Shown: in pieces, positions 33,801 to 45,931 of the stretch
Numbering within the stretch: the first letter of the stretch is position 1
Layout of the letters: every line of letters begins with the position of its first letter
Assembly: GCF_963678975.1 (NCBI RefSeq)
Contig: NC_089277.1
Span: 23,386,672 to 23,450,671, forward strand
Reading direction: 5' to 3'
DNA length: 64,000 nt
Source of the DNA: Dysidea avara
Lineage: Eukaryota > Porifera > Demospongiae > Dictyoceratida > Dysideidae
Translations under genes and position numbers: made by a program
The notes under the pieces: generated by a model
What the model was told of the DNA's origin: nothing
The model's input: only the letters and a program-made list of their open reading frames with translations
Database searches by the model: none

Positions 33801-36800
33801 TTGGTGGCGCGATAAGTGGGCGTGGCTCACGAAAGAGCTACGCGATAGCGTTTATGAGTTTCCACGTCGTCAAACGAACAATTTCGTGTCTCACGTGATC
33901 CAATCCGGGTCAGACCCGGATAATTTGTAAACTGGGTCAGACCCGGATGACCCGGAGAAAATGTGACCCGGATGACCCGGATGACCCGACCCGGTTTCAA
34001 CGCTGGAACATACCATACAGAGGGAAACTTTAGCGAACAGCAAGCTAAATCACAGTTTACGAAATAAAACTTTGGCAAATTCAAGCTCAATCTCTAAAGA
34101 TGCAAATCTCAGGCGCTATGAGTAATTGGCGGGTTAAAAACTTTGGCGAATTTGTAGCGAATCGCCAAATTCGCCAAAGAGTTCTCCTGCCAAAGTTTCC
34201 CCCTATATGGTAGTGGCACTGTCCATAGGCTGTTGCACTCTAGACTTATGATCAATTAAATGAGTACCTGTAATTTATTTTCCATATACTGTGTAGGCAC
34301 TGTACAAATTGATTGTTAATTGTGCTCATCTTGTTGTCTATCGCTATAACTCTAAAAGTACTCACCAGAAAAGACTGTAACCTTCAACAACCCATTTTGT
34401 AATCTCTAGACCAAAAAAAAAAAGTTGTAAAATGACAAGAAAATACAGGTTTTCGCTCAGCAGGTCACATGTTTGTGTGTTTGCATATTTGTTTAATGTT
34501 ATTATGTTTATGCTGGGGTAGACGTAAACTATTGTAAAATTATTGTGTGTTGCTCAAAAACATTCCACATGCTTACCGTTTTCAAAAACATTGATGGAGA
34601 GGTTCAATAGATCTAGAGGTCAATAGAGTTCTATGGTGTGTGTTGTGCAAAGGAAGACAGAGCCATTATAAAGAACCGCTTTTGTGTTATGATGAGTTGT
34701 GGCGGTCATAAATTTGATGCTACAGTAATAATCTCTACATTTATCAGACAACCAAAAACCAGTTTCTTAAAAATGTTCTACTTAATACAGTGGAACCTGT
34801 CTTAGCGGCTACCAGGTCACCTCTCCAAAAGGCCACTTGTAAATTCCCCAGGTGAGCTATTTATACACTGATTCACCTGTTTAAAGCAACCACCTGCCTA
34901 TTAAGGCCAAAAATCTTGGCCTAAAGGTGACCGTCTTGGACAGGTTCCACTGTAGTACTAAAGACCTTACATGACTCCATTACCAATGCAAAGTGGCTTA
35001 TCATCTCTTAGGTTTTTTTACAGGGTGTATGTATGTGTGCATGTCTGTATGTTTGTGTATGTAGATGTGTTTGGAGTTACAATAGCGATATAGTGAAACT
35101 TCACTAACGTAGCTGCCACCTCTATAGTAATAGCATCTCATTACCAGTTTCACTGTACACACCCTGTACGTACTACTGTAGATATTTAGCATATCCTATA
35201 ATCGTTTGTTGCTTTTTGTAGCTCGTGACAGATTCGTACGACCGAATATTTCCTTCTGAGGAAGACAATGATAAAGATGTGGAAGACAATTGTATGTCTT
35301 TGTATTGTTGTAGTGTTTAGTACATGTATATGTTTGTCCCTGTGACAAGAGTAGGTTGCTCAATCAAATACAGCACTGTGGTACCATATTACAAATGTTG
35401 TGCAAATGATTCATAATGTAGCGCTTGTCACCTGTGTAGTAAGGAAAATGATGGGTGGCTGAATGAACGACTCTTGGGAACTGTGATACAGAGACTTGAA
35501 ATTCTCGGATTAAGAATACTTGATTGTAGGTTTGAATAAATTTCTTTTGGACCACAAGATGATTAACCAATCTCCTCTGGCCCTGTAATGGATCATACAG
35601 TAGTGTATGCTCATGTAAAAGAGATCTCTGTATATGAAGATTGTGAATCAGGAAATAAGTGCTAAAATATTATTTTTGTATCTGCTATTATAGTACATCG
35701 TTGGACATGCTGTCACTGCATACATATATACATACGTAGTGATATATACTGCACTGTATACGAAATGGATACCAGTAACTGCACACTTCATTATTCAAAA
35801 AATAGTATGCTGCAGAATTTTAGACATAAAGTGATCTTTTGGGTGAAGCACTCTTGTTCAATTCAGGACTTCATACAGTTACTCTAATAGAGCATACACG
35901 TAATGGCAAGTGGTTAAATCAAGCAGTGAAATTTGGATAATGTAACTGTCAATGCAGTTGCAATTAACAGTTCCAGAAGTGATAAAAATCGTCATAGTGA
36001 TAACACAAACCTCACATGAGTCATAGAAGCTTCAAACATACGTATTTCTCACGAGTAGTAAATGATTGAGAGTAGTTTATGCAACATGCTCTAGTAGGAA
36101 TGGCCCATCACTTTTTTATCAAACGAGAGGAAAGATCCAATGCATACAATTATTATGAATAATACAGATCGATGTATTGTACTACAATGAGATTTTTAAA
36201 TAAAGATATTCACATTAGTAATGCATACGTTTACATGTAGTTTGAAAAGTAGTGTACAAAGATGGTGTCAGGAACAGTGACTATATGTATATCCTATGTA
36301 GTGTATTATTATACACTGTCCATACATTTTACTGTGCTGTGTGTTACATGTACGTTCATTAATTTTGTTTCTCCACAAACAGGCTCTTTGATGTACCTGA
36401 ATGAGGCAACATTACTGAACAACCTCCGAGTCAGATACAAGAAGGATTTGATTTATGTGAGTGTGTAGAGTTACAATACTTGAAGAAAGTTTTGTTTAAT
36501 GTGTTTAATATGCAGTAAATCAGGACACTTGACTATGAGAGGTCAACTGTGTAGTTGGGATATTTGGTAATGGTCCCAAATTATTCCTTAACATGTAAAC
36601 TGACCTTGAACACCTTGATATTTAGGACACATTAATACACACGGTTGTACTTATTGATAACATGGAAGCAAATGTTTCAAATGAATGTGACAACAACCCC
36701 TAAACAGTTATCCAAATCTGTGGGGGCCACCTAAGGCTACACTGAAGCAGTTGTGACTGCATCTTCTCTAAGTTACAGGCTGTGCAGTAAAGTTAAAGTA

Positions 36801-38971
36801 CTCTAATAGAATTATCAGTTTGATGTTCAGTTAAATGGAATGCCAGAGATCACATGTCAGGCTTTGTATACATGGATGTACAGTATTGTACAGTATACGC
36901 TACTGTACAGTATTGCTTTGACAGTTACTGTAGTACAGTGCACAGCAATTTATGTATTATGATGTGTGTTTCCCCACAGACCTATGTGGCTAATATATTG
37001 TTAGCAGTCAACCCTTATCGTGATATTGGCAAGTTGTATTCATCAGATGTTATCAAGCGGTACAATGGAAAGTCTATTGGTGTACTGCCGCCTCATATTT
37101 TTGCTATCGGTTAGTCACAGTGTGTGATGCTTACTGTACGTACATTATCATATAGTGCAATAGTGCTGTATACAGTGGAACCTCTCAATAACGGACACTT
37201 AAGGACCAAAAATTTTTGGTTGTAATATAGAGGTTTTCCTCTTTTAGAGGTAAAATGTATGGAGTTGGACCTGTTGGGACCAAAATCCTTTGTCCTTAGT
37301 ACAGAGGTTTCCTTAATTCAGAGAGTCATTTAAGAGAGGTTCCACTGTAGTAGGGACCACAAAGGCGTTGCACATGAAAAAACATCACCCAAAACCCAGC
37401 CTCACGGCCTAACCTTTCCCTTATGACGATGATGCAGTAATGGTTAGGTAAAACTAAACCCAAACAAGCCTTCAGATCGACCCAAAACATTTTCAACAAG
37501 TTGCTATGGAATTTAAGAAAAAAAATATTACACAGAATTTTCTACTGACTGACTGCCTGACTGACTGACTGATGCCTTCAGACAAACGTAACTCGGTAAC
37601 AGCTAAGGCTATGGACTTGGTTTTTTCATTGTTTAACGTCGCTTTAGCCGGACACATGCCTTTGGCATTACATTGCATTCTTCGTGGACTTACCAGTGTC
37701 CTCCTTTGTGTCCCATTCATCTTTGCTGACAGCGAAAAGTGTCGATTTGGCAGTAGCACGTGATGGCTTCCCTTCGTAATGGAAATCGTCTGTATTTTCC
37801 ATAGTGACTATGTACTTTGATTGCAGTGGTGCTTTTCGAACAGTTCTTGATTCGTAATGCTATGTAATGGGTTGAACATAGCTAGCAACAAAGTGTAATG
37901 GATACTTCACTTTTCAGACGATGATTGGTAGCTGGGACGCACGGCGCCATTTCTTTCATTTGATGCAGTATGTGTGGGTTCACCAACCATAATAATTTTT
38001 ATTTTACAAAAACGTTAACAAACAAATACACAAAATAATTGGAATTTTCAACTGGAGTAGGGACCATAGCACATTTATAAAAAGTACTGAAACAAGCAGT
38101 GCACGATATTAAATCACAGTAAAACAATAAGAAGTGTTATATCCCTACTGTGCTCATGATACCACAAGGAAGAACACAGTAGGGATATAACACTTCTTAT
38201 TATTTTACTTTGATTTAATATCGTGCACTACTCCAACTTTTTTCAGTACTTTTTATCAATGTGCTATGGTCCCTACTCTAGTTGAAAATTCCAAATTTCT
38301 TTGTGTGCTAAGGAAGTACTCATGTTGGACCACTGAACCACATAGAATGTATGGACTTTGTTCAATTACTCCAATATAATGCACACTTACAGTAAAATGC
38401 TCTAATTGAACAGTCGGTTTTGGTCTTTGGATATTTGACATGTCATGGATTACTGAGATTCAGGTAACTGAGAAAGACTGTGTCTAAATCCGGTAGATCC
38501 CTTCGCATCTTCTTGCATACAACTTCGCATGCCCAAAGTTATACTGAGCTTAGTACATATCTGCCGCAATTTGGCACTTGATGCACACCTCGTTTCAATT
38601 AAGCCAGGTCAACCATCCAGATTACAGCACTATTTTGGGTCAGTGTGTCAGCCTTGTCAGCAGTACTTACCTAGGGATTTAATACTAGACAAGTCAGTTG
38701 TGCATTTGTACATGTACGCATGTGTATAATATTAATCTATCTACACTACATGTACATACTAAACGTAGCTATACTTTGTAATGATTGTTATATGCTATTA
38801 CCTATGCTGTATATGGTTGATGTAGCTGACAAAGCTTACAGGGAGATGAGGGCCATGAAGACCAGTCAGTCCATTATTGTCAGTGGTAAGTTGTTATGTT
38901 GATATCTTCTTGTCACTGTACGTAATAGTTTTCTTGTTTTTTTTTTGTTTTTTTTTGCATTTACATACAGG

Positions 38972-39002
<31 letters not shown>

Positions 39003-42000
39003 TTTATGTATGTATGTATGTATGTATGTATGTATGTATGTATGTATGTATGTATGTATGTATGTATGTATGTATGTATGTATACATGTGCTTATATACA
39101 CTAGTGTGTTAACTTATACATATTTCCATTGCATATTTTAACTTGACACCGGTTATGAGATGGTATGGAGTAGGCTTGCGTCAATTATGCCGGCATAATT
39201 TCAAGCATAATAGGCTAGCAAAACGTTAAACATTATGTCAACATAATAGGATGATTTTCAAGAATAGAACGTGCAATGTGCGCGCACCAAAAATACTGCA
39301 CAACATGAACATACTGCACATTATTGCTGCATTTTGAGATACTCTAATAGAGCAGTCACTTACCCTAATACAGCAGTCAGGAAATGCAGATATACTCTAA
39401 TAAAACAGTCATCTCTTGAGCATAATCTTGATTTTGAGAGCATAATTTTGGACATAATAGACTGGATTTTTGAGCACTGCTCAAAAGCATAACAGGCTAC
39501 CGTATAGCGGGTTTTTCTCACAGACAAATTTACTTGCGAACATAAAATCATACGACACTTAATCTCGCGAGGTGACAAATTCGCGACATTAAATTTCTCG
39601 CGCAAATTTATTACTCGTTGTAATAAGTATTCGCGTACAAGATGGAAAGCAGTGAAATTTGTTATGTTTGCTGTGTTTCTTTGTATCTATGCTTGTATCC
39701 ACGATGAATTGATGCAGGCGCTTGAAGTTCACTAGGAAACGGGTAGGGCATTCACATTCAGCGATGTTTGGTGAAGAAACACGTGTTGTGTAGGGGAATG
39801 AGCAACTGATCAAGCCGTTACAAAACAATCAGCAAGCTGTTATGTGCAAACAAGCACCTGGTTTGTTGTTGAATGTTCCAACATGACAGTTTACAGACGC
39901 TAAAAATCTCACGATAAACAAATCTCCACGCGATAAAATATGTCGCAAATTTTAATATTGCGAAGTTCTCAAAACGCGAGATTAAAGTCCTCGTGATAAA
40001 AACCCGCTATACGGTAATAGGCTCAAGCCTAGTATGGAGAATAAAGCGTTCAGGAGTGAAGTAGATATGCCAACACAGCACAAGCCTAAATCAACAGGGG
40101 AACTGGGTTGATATAACCAGTGTGTATGATTTACATTGCAACAATGTGATTGGGCCAGCGTTAAATGCTATTATATTGTCTAAGTACATATCCTTCTATT
40201 ATGGTAAGCAGCTACGTATACTGAAGGTGAAACTGAAATTGAAACCTCTTCTGACAGCACACGTAATCATATCAGCTTTCTAACAATGTGTATATAGCTC
40301 AATGGGTAACAATTAATTAAGTTAGCAGCAAGGCATAATCCTGTGTGCTGCCAACCCGTCATGACATTTTAAGGATTTTTCTCTTTCTTTATTATGTGTG
40401 CATAACTAGAGTTATTGTCTTCCAACCGTCAGAAATACCTGCATTGCCATACACTAGCTGTCACACCCATCCTTTCTTGGCAACTTGACTATTAATTTAT
40501 CTCACCACAGTGTTGATAATACATACTATATGTTTATACACATGTATGAATTGTACCTGTACTTTGCGTAAGTGCTGAACTCAGTGCAGTGTACTGTATT
40601 TTCCATAAACGTACTTTTTCCATACGTTATCTATAAGACACATTATAAAGTATTTTAAGGCTATAACTACATAGCAATCTAAACTGCGATGGTTTAAAAG
40701 TGGGCATATCACACGAAGATCAATTGCCAAGACAAGCATTGATCACGCAAGATGAATAAGCAGCTGCAATAAAGATAATGATGTTTATTTGTAATTCTTT
40801 CATGGATTACAAAGCTTCGAAGGATACTTTTATAACTTGAAACTTTCGAACCCACGAAACATTTGAAGCTTCGTCCCAGCCCTAGTATCATGCACATACA
40901 TGTATACAGTGTATTATGTACTATATTCTGTATGTACTATTTAGGAGAAAGTGGTGCTGGAAAAACGGAGTCTACCAAGTACATTTTGAGGTAACACAGT
41001 ATGTGTTTCAGACCATCAGTACATACATATCATGCTTACATGTATGTTGTGTAAGTGTGGAGGTGTACAGTTAAAAAAGTACTCATCTCAGATTTATGTA
41101 TCAATAGCAGATGTCTTTACTCTAATACATCATACTCTACTTACAACACAAAAATCGTATTGTGTCACTGTATTCAAAAGGCTACTTGTTTGAAATGTGT
41201 GAAGGTAAAGAGTACATGTTGGCCAACTCAAATGGAGAGCAATCTCTGAGCTTCGTTGTATAAAGCACTAAAGAAAAAAGTATAGAACTATTGATTAGAA
41301 GTATACTAAATTTCCTGATAACCAATAATGTTGGCTACAGCATTATTGATACTGATATTGTTTAGTACTGGATGTACGTAAAAGGTTTTTAGTATGAATA
41401 CTACAATAAGTTTAAAAAAAAATAAAAAGACTTTAAAAAGTGGTCTTCAAAAGCGTTATGTTAAAAATGGAAAAAATTGTGAAAAGAAGTGATTGAAAAG
41501 TCCTGTCTTACTTGGGGCTTGCACCTTTTGCCATTATAAAAGGATGGCATTTGAAGCCTCATGCTTTACCACAAGATCAGCCATTTTTAATATGTGTAAA
41601 TATAGTACTTAAGTAAAATATCTGCTAAAAAGTCAACTTTTTATCGATTTACCAATATTTATACTGGTACACCTCTACTATTGATAAGATACTTCTCTGG
41701 CTCTAACATGTATCACCGTTCTCTCTTGAAAGGCCATAGTATCACTTTTGGCATTCTGTTAAATAAATTATTCATTGCGTAACTACTTAATAGTAAATTG
41801 CCACTGTATGTACCCCATGCAGGTGTATGTGTATGCATGCTATAACCATTCATGCATTTTGTAGATATTTGACGGAGTCATATGGGGCCAGTGCTGGAGT
41901 GATAGAGAAGCGTATTGTGGAGGCTAATCCACTACTGGAATCGTTTGGTAATGCCAAGACCATGAGAAACAATAATAGCAGTAGATTTGGCAAATTTGTG

Positions 42001-43035
42001 GAGATACACTATAGTGATAAGGTGTGGTGTTGATGATATAGTGTGTACAAACAGTAGATGTTGATGAGATAATTATTAACCCGTTATTACAAATAATTGA
42101 AACTCTCTAATAGAACAGTCACGTGCGTTCTATTTTAAAATACAGGATAGGAATGAATAGTTTGTGGCCAACTACTGTAGTTCACTGACACATAATGGGA
42201 TACTATGGTGATACAATGATCACTAATAATATAGCCTTACAGAATGCGAGAGCATGTATGTGACATGAAAAATAGCATATGGTGTTTGCAATGTTTATTC
42301 AAATTTGGTACCATATCTTCAGTTATCTGAGCACCACTGTTCCTTTAGAGTATAGAATTGACAATCAGATAAGTGGTTTTGTTTATTATGCATGCACAGG
42401 GTACACAGTGTTCCACTTAATACTCTAATAGAACACACATCACCGGTAAAAAAAAAAAAAAATTCTACACTGTACATGAAATGAATGGTCATTGTTACAT
42501 CAGATTGTTTCAGATAACGAGTGTGCCTATTTAAAATGCACTACTTTCTGTACAGTAAATCATTTACGTATGTATTTGATGTTATAGCTAGAGGGTTCAC
42601 CATAGCTATACTAAATATGTACTGTATTTACTTGGTTAAATGCCGCGCCTTCAATAGTAACTGCACTTAAGTGGTGCCACAATCAATTTCAAAAATAAAG
42701 GCTTTAACGTTGTTTTTGAGCATCGAGTGGTGGCTGATTTTAAATAGGTGCCGCATCAATTTTTGGAACTAGGGTAATAAATGCTGCAGCGTTCATCCAA
42801 GTAAATACAGTACTTAATGAAATCTTTGTTTAATGTATTGAAGTGCTGTTAATATGTACATGTCATATAGTTGGCAGTCATTGGAGGTTTTGTGTCACAT
42901 TACTTGCTGGAGAAGTCACGTATATGTAGTCAACAAGCTGAGGAGAGGAACTATCACGTCTTCTATCAACTGTTAGCTGGAGCACCAGCTAAACTGAGAA
43001 ATGCACTAAAACTTGATGGGAACACCACCTTCAGT
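30828..43035 (+). CDS. MYO6: Unconventional myosin VI, N-terminal motor exons 1-8
   Basis: Eight GT-AG exons join in frame: 30828-30944, 35222-35291, 36383-36456, 36980-37109, 38826-38885, 40945-40990, 41865-42021 and 42871-43035 (819 nt, 273 codons). The start [19 protein letters not shown] is the SH3-like myosin VI N-terminus. Then follow [32 protein letters not shown], the P-loop GESGAGKT (residues 151-158), switch [11 protein letters not shown] (201-210), and [15 protein letters not shown] with [15 protein letters not shown]. By family it is a minus-end-directed actin motor used in endocytosis and polarity. No stop or frameshift is present in these exons. The last exon ends with an in-phase donor (GTAAGT at 43036), but no following exon (relay, switch II, IQ, tail) was recognised up to the window end. 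Introns hold many MITEs and a GTAT tetranucleotide array. Confidence 0.93.
33546..34005. mobile_element. hAT-type MITE with GACCCGGAT repeats, in myosin intron 1
   Basis: Termini CAGCGTTGAAACCGGGTC and GACCCGGTTTCAACGCTG bound 460 bp. GAACATAC is duplicated at 33538-33545 and 34006-34013 (perfect 8 bp). The interior has multiple GACCCGGAT words near both ends and a run of A near 33732-33756. An old fragment of the same family (GGTTTCAACGCTGG) is shared by both CRYL1 copies at about 4562 and 23478 and so predates the duplication. Confidence 0.9.
34018..34207. mobile_element. Foldback element with GGGAAACTTT...AAAGTTTCCCCC ends
   Basis: The left end CAGAGGGAAACTTTAGCGAA and the right end GCCAAAGTTTCCCCCTATA are inverted. 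The interior consists of GGCGAATT/AATTCGCC words. TA flanks are possible. A partial relative starts at about 31982 and others at about 440-620, 19990-20160 and 56241-56873. No coding sequence. Confidence 0.6.
34788..34952. mobile_element. TA-flanked MITE (CAGTGGAACCTGTC ends)
   Basis: CAGTGGAACCTGTCTTAG at the left and GACAGGTTCCACTG at the right are inverted and flanked by TA (34786-34787 and 34953-34954). 165 bp, no coding. Tc1/mariner-type target. In myosin intron 1; a sister lies at 37173-37347. Confidence 0.82.
37173..37347. mobile_element. TA-flanked MITE (CAGTGGAACCTCTC ends)
   Basis: CAGTGGAACCTCTCAATAAC and GAGAGGTTCCACTG are inverted and flanked by TA (37171-37172 and 37348-37349). 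175 bp. Same family as 34788-34952; related half-elements (CAGTGGGACCTCC, GGGTCCTACTG) occur near 17421, 44550 and 61920. In myosin intron 4. Confidence 0.82.
37360..37960 (+). repeat. Dispersed repeat ([16 protein letters not shown]), plus orientation
   Basis: Shares with 54990-55720 (opposite orientation) the words GACTGACTGATGCCTTCAGACAA, an open stretch reading [21 protein letters not shown], a CATTCATCTTTGCTGACAGCGAAA-like segment, and TCAGACGATGATTGG. It begins near GTAGGGACCACAAAGG. It has no recognisable domain, so it is probably a non-autonomous element or SINE-like sequence rather than a gene. In myosin intron 4. Confidence 0.65.
38041..38292. mobile_element. Palindromic element (GGAATTTTCAACT...), copy P1
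   Basis: The left arm GGAATTTTCAACTGGAGTAG...ATATCCCTACTGTG is inverted in the right arm ...TAGTTGAAAATTCC over about 120 bp per arm, around CTCATGATACCACAAGGAAG. About 252 bp. Other copies: 43946-44210, 54138-54907 (split) and 60346-60530 (divergent). No coding capacity. In myosin intron 4. Confidence 0.85.
38971..39084. repeat. (GTAT)n microsatellite in myosin intron 5
   Basis: About 28 uninterrupted or nearly uninterrupted GTAT/ATGT units; one unit is TTTA. It follows the T-rich stretch at 38933-38957. The apparent Met-Tyr-Val-Cys frame over it is not a gene. Confidence 0.97.
39500..40014. mobile_element. TA-flanked element with CCGTATAGCGGGTTTTT ends
   Basis: CCGTATAGCGGGTTTTT and AAAAACCCGCTATACGG are perfectly inverted and flanked by TA (39498-39499, 40015-40016). 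515 bp. The interior is rich in TCGCGA/AAATTTGCGA words. Three TACTCTAATA-type motifs lie just upstream (39341-39410). In myosin intron 5. Relatives with CCATATAG/CTATACGG ends are at 56241-56873. Confidence 0.82.
42619..42813. mobile_element. Foldback MITE (GTACTGTATTTACTTGG ends)
   Basis: GTACTGTATTTACTTGGTTA at the left is inverted as CCAAGTAAATACAGTAC at the right. About 195 bp. The interior contains a TAAATGCCGCGCC/GGTGCCGCA theme that recurs near 44928-44960. In myosin intron 7, ending 57 bp before exon 8. Confidence 0.75.
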
Positions 43036-43149
43036 GTAAGTCTGTTAGTATTTTTGTATGGTGCAGTCCACACAAATGTATGTACACTTTTACATGTGAA
43101 ATATGTACAAGTGTACATATATACCTGTATGTTACGCTAGGGTATTCAT

Positions 43150-43945
43150 ACAATACCTAGAGGGAATAGATGCGTGACTTGATCAACAGAGTTCAGGTCA
43201 AGGGTAAAAATCAAATCAAAAAGTGAAGGTTGTTGGCCCTGTCTGTGGCGTGTACTACTGGCAACATGCTGGACTAAAAGACTGTCTTGAACAGTGTAAA
43301 AAAACTTTACAAAGTTTTGTGAAATAACGTTCCTTCATTTACGCCTATAGAACTCTAAAGTTTTAAGCCGCTTTTTGGCCAATGAACAGCCGAATGCTAA
43401 GCTACTTTTAGTTCCAACCATTTCTCACCTTGTAGAACAATTCTTTGCTTTCTTCTTAATACCACGACAATAATTTTCAGCCCAATTGATAGTTGGAAAA
43501 TTAAAGTCTCCTATAATTAGAAGCTAAGTAAAGTTGACTAGCTCGTGAAGTCTACCAATGATGGATAATAGTTTTTGATTATTTATGTTAGATGAAGATG
43601 GAGCTCTATAAACGACACCAACAAGGAGAACTTCAGTGGAGGAAAGCATGACTAAACACCACAAGGAATTTTCAAACCTACATTAGATAGAACCTTACAT
43701 GGAATAGCTGACAGCGAAGAATGTACTTAAAACAAAACCCCACGACCAACTGCAGATGGTCGATTGTCACAAAAAAGCTTGTAACCATTTAAGCAGAGCT
43801 CAGCATTGTCTGTGAAACTGGTACACCAAGATTCTGCTATTGCAATAATCAGTGGAGAATGATCATACACAACTGCTTGTAGCTCAGGAAACTTATTCAT
43901 AATACTTTCAGTATACATTGGTAAAAAGACAAGTATATAGAAAAA
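43150..43945 (-). pseudogene. Non-LTR retrotransposon (CR1/L2-like) endonuclease-domain fragment
   Basis: On the minus strand the fragments IIAIAESWCTSFTDNAELCL, NGYKLFCDNRPSAVGRGVLF, VVYRAPSSSNINNQKLLSII, LLIIGDFNFPTINW and HRQGQQPSLFDLIFTLD occur in the order expected for an APE-type endonuclease. The catalytic GDFN block is recognisable. Frames change several times and the reverse transcriptase is missing, so it is a dead 5' or internal fragment. It abuts palindromic element P2. Confidence 0.8.
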
Positions 43946-44210
43946 TTTGGAATTTTCCACTAGAGTAGGGACCATAGCACATCAATAAAAAGTACTGGAA
44001 CAAGCTGGAGTAGTGCACGATATTAAATCATAGTAAAACAATAAGAAGTGTTATATCCCTACTGTGCTCAAGATAACATAATGGAAATGCACAGTAGGGA
44101 TATAACACTTCTTATTGTTTTACTGTGAATTAATATTGTGCACTACTCCAGCTTGTTTCAGTACTTTTTATCGATGTGCTATGGTCCGTACTCTAGTTGA
44201 AAATTCCAAA
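43946..44210. mobile_element. Palindromic element copy P2
   Basis: TTTGGAATTTTCCACTAGAG...inverted as CTCTAGTTGAAAATTCCAAA. The centre holds ATATCCCTACTGTGCTCAAG...CACAGTAGGGATAT. About 265 bp. Its right arm is tandemly duplicated at 44211-44327. Confidence 0.85.
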
Positions 44211-44327
44211 CTTATAATACTTCTTATTGTTTTACTGTGAATTAATATTGTGCATTACTCCAGCTTGTTTCAGTACTTTTTATCGATGTGCTATGGTCCG
44301 TACTCTAGTTGAAAATTCCAAACTTCG
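44211..44327. repeat. Tandem duplicate of the right arm of P2
   Basis: The words ACTTCTTATTGTTTTACTGT, GCTTGTTTCAGTACTTTTTA and CTAGTTGAAAATTCCAAACTT repeat those at about 44106-44210 with very few differences. A recent local duplication of about 115 bp. Confidence 0.85.
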
Positions 44328-45635
44328 TTAAAATTGCCTGTATGTTATACTAGGATAATTTAAAATTGGAAATGAATTAAGGATCCAGAAGAAACATCAT
44401 TTTTGGAATCTGTACAATTTTGTATCTACAGTACTAGGCGTGTTCATACATATGTATGACTCAAACCATGCAGTGTGTGTATAAAACTCTATAAAGCAAA
44501 TTGTGAACTGCATATAACGTAGTGCTCCTACAAGCCGTACACTATATGCAATACAGTGGGCTCTCAGTTATCTGAGTGTCTCAGGTAATGGTAAAGTGTT
44601 TGATTGCTTGTACAACTGCCCATACAGTACATAAACATTTCTGTACAGAGTTCTGTTAAAATTTTCTAATAGAACATACTCTTGCACTCAAAATATTCTA
44701 ACCGAACAGTCATTTCCAATTTTGGATAAGCAAGGGTCTGCTGTACAATGAAAAAGCAACAAGTTCATCCAGTAGATTTGTTTTTGGTAGTTTTCCATTG
44801 GGCACCATTTTAGTTGTGCAACCATGCAATGACACAAGTGGCAATATATATTCATGCGTCAGTTTCATGTGACCAGTTATTTAGTCATTTATAGTGTTGT
44901 GGTGTGTATGTACCATATATACCACTTTAGCGTGGGTGTTCAAAGGTGCCGCTCAGGGTTTAACTCACGTAATGCCCTGGAAATATCAAGATATTGTCAA
45001 TGACTTACTTGTGGTGTGTATGTACATGTCATGGGAAAGCGGTTTGCCAATGACTTTGATGCCCAGCCTGGTCAAAGAAACGATACGCTTTGACTCATTA
45101 TATTGAGCAACATAGAGCTTTGTATTGTGGGATTTCTTTTTGTAGTGGTAGCTAAGCTGAGTATACAGTATTTGCTAAGTGGTTGTTAGTAAAGCATAAT
45201 GAAGGCACAAAATAATTTTTTGGGGCAATCATGGATGCATATTTCTACCCACTGCGTATCAGCCTTTGAACAGACCACGGAATGGCTAAACTACTACTGC
45301 TACACTGAAATAGGTTAGTAACTTACAGTCCTAACTACTTAACTTAATACAATAACTTACTGTCCCAGTAGCAAAGTTAGTTGGCTTAGCTTAGTAATAA
45401 AATGTTAACAATATGAACTCCATTCCAAAATCGCATTTTTTATAACATTGTGTGTTGAAGCATAGTAACGTATTAATGATGTTTTAACGTATGGATAACG
45501 TTCTGATGGCTATTAGCCCACGCTATTAAAACCATGATCGATCTTCAGATGCTACTGTATAAAACAAACAGGATGAGTTCTCGTCAGTTCTTTCACCTAT
45601 TAGGTGAGTGCGCCCCAAGTGATATATATCACTTA

Positions 45636-45833
45636 CAGGGATGTGCCCAGGTTTAGAATAGTGGTGGCTATAAAACAGACTTGAGGTTTAGGATGGCTAT
45701 AATTACAGAAGTTAGTGGTGCATTTGTACTGAATGGTGAGTAATAGTGGTGGTTATTTTTGGTTGAGTGGTGGCTATTTTATCTGAGTGGTGGTTGGTCC
45801 CGACCACTGCCGACCATTGTGGGCACATCCCTG
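45636..45833. mobile_element. Foldback MITE (CAGGGATGTGCCCA ends)
   Basis: CAGGGATGTGCCCAG and TGGGCACATCCCTG are inverted around 198 bp of GGTGGCTAT/GTGGTTG-rich sequence. CACTTA flanks both sides (45630-45635 and 45834-45839). The duplication length is shorter than the 8 bp expected for hAT, so the superfamily is unsure. Confidence 0.7.
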
Positions 45834-45838
45834 CACTT

Positions 45839-45931
45839 ATACCACGGCTGCTTGGTATTTGCTGATATATATACCCGCAACCCTTGGGCTTTGGGTATAT
45901 ATATCAGCAAATCCCTCGCAGCCGTGGTATA
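45839..45931. repeat. Perfect-stem hairpin (ATACCACGGCTGC...GCAGCCGTGGTAT)
   Basis: The outer stem ATACCACGGCTGC pairs with GCAGCCGTGGTAT. The inner stem TTTGCTGATATATATACCC pairs with GGGTATATATATCAGCAAA. Together they form a long hairpin around CGCAACCCTTGGGCTTT. It lies immediately right of the preceding MITE. No coding sequence. Confidence 0.85.

Noticed and set aside
38877..39104. Open frame rich in Met-Tyr-Val-Cys
   Set aside because: Pure artefact of the GTAT tetranucleotide repeat in myosin intron 5.
44920..44965. RGCS-like reading after TTTAG, considered as myosin VI exon 9
   Set aside because: The frame meets a stop after ten codons and lacks the expected preceding YLN; the sequence resembles the TAAATGCCGCGCC-type MITE interior at 42.6 kb.
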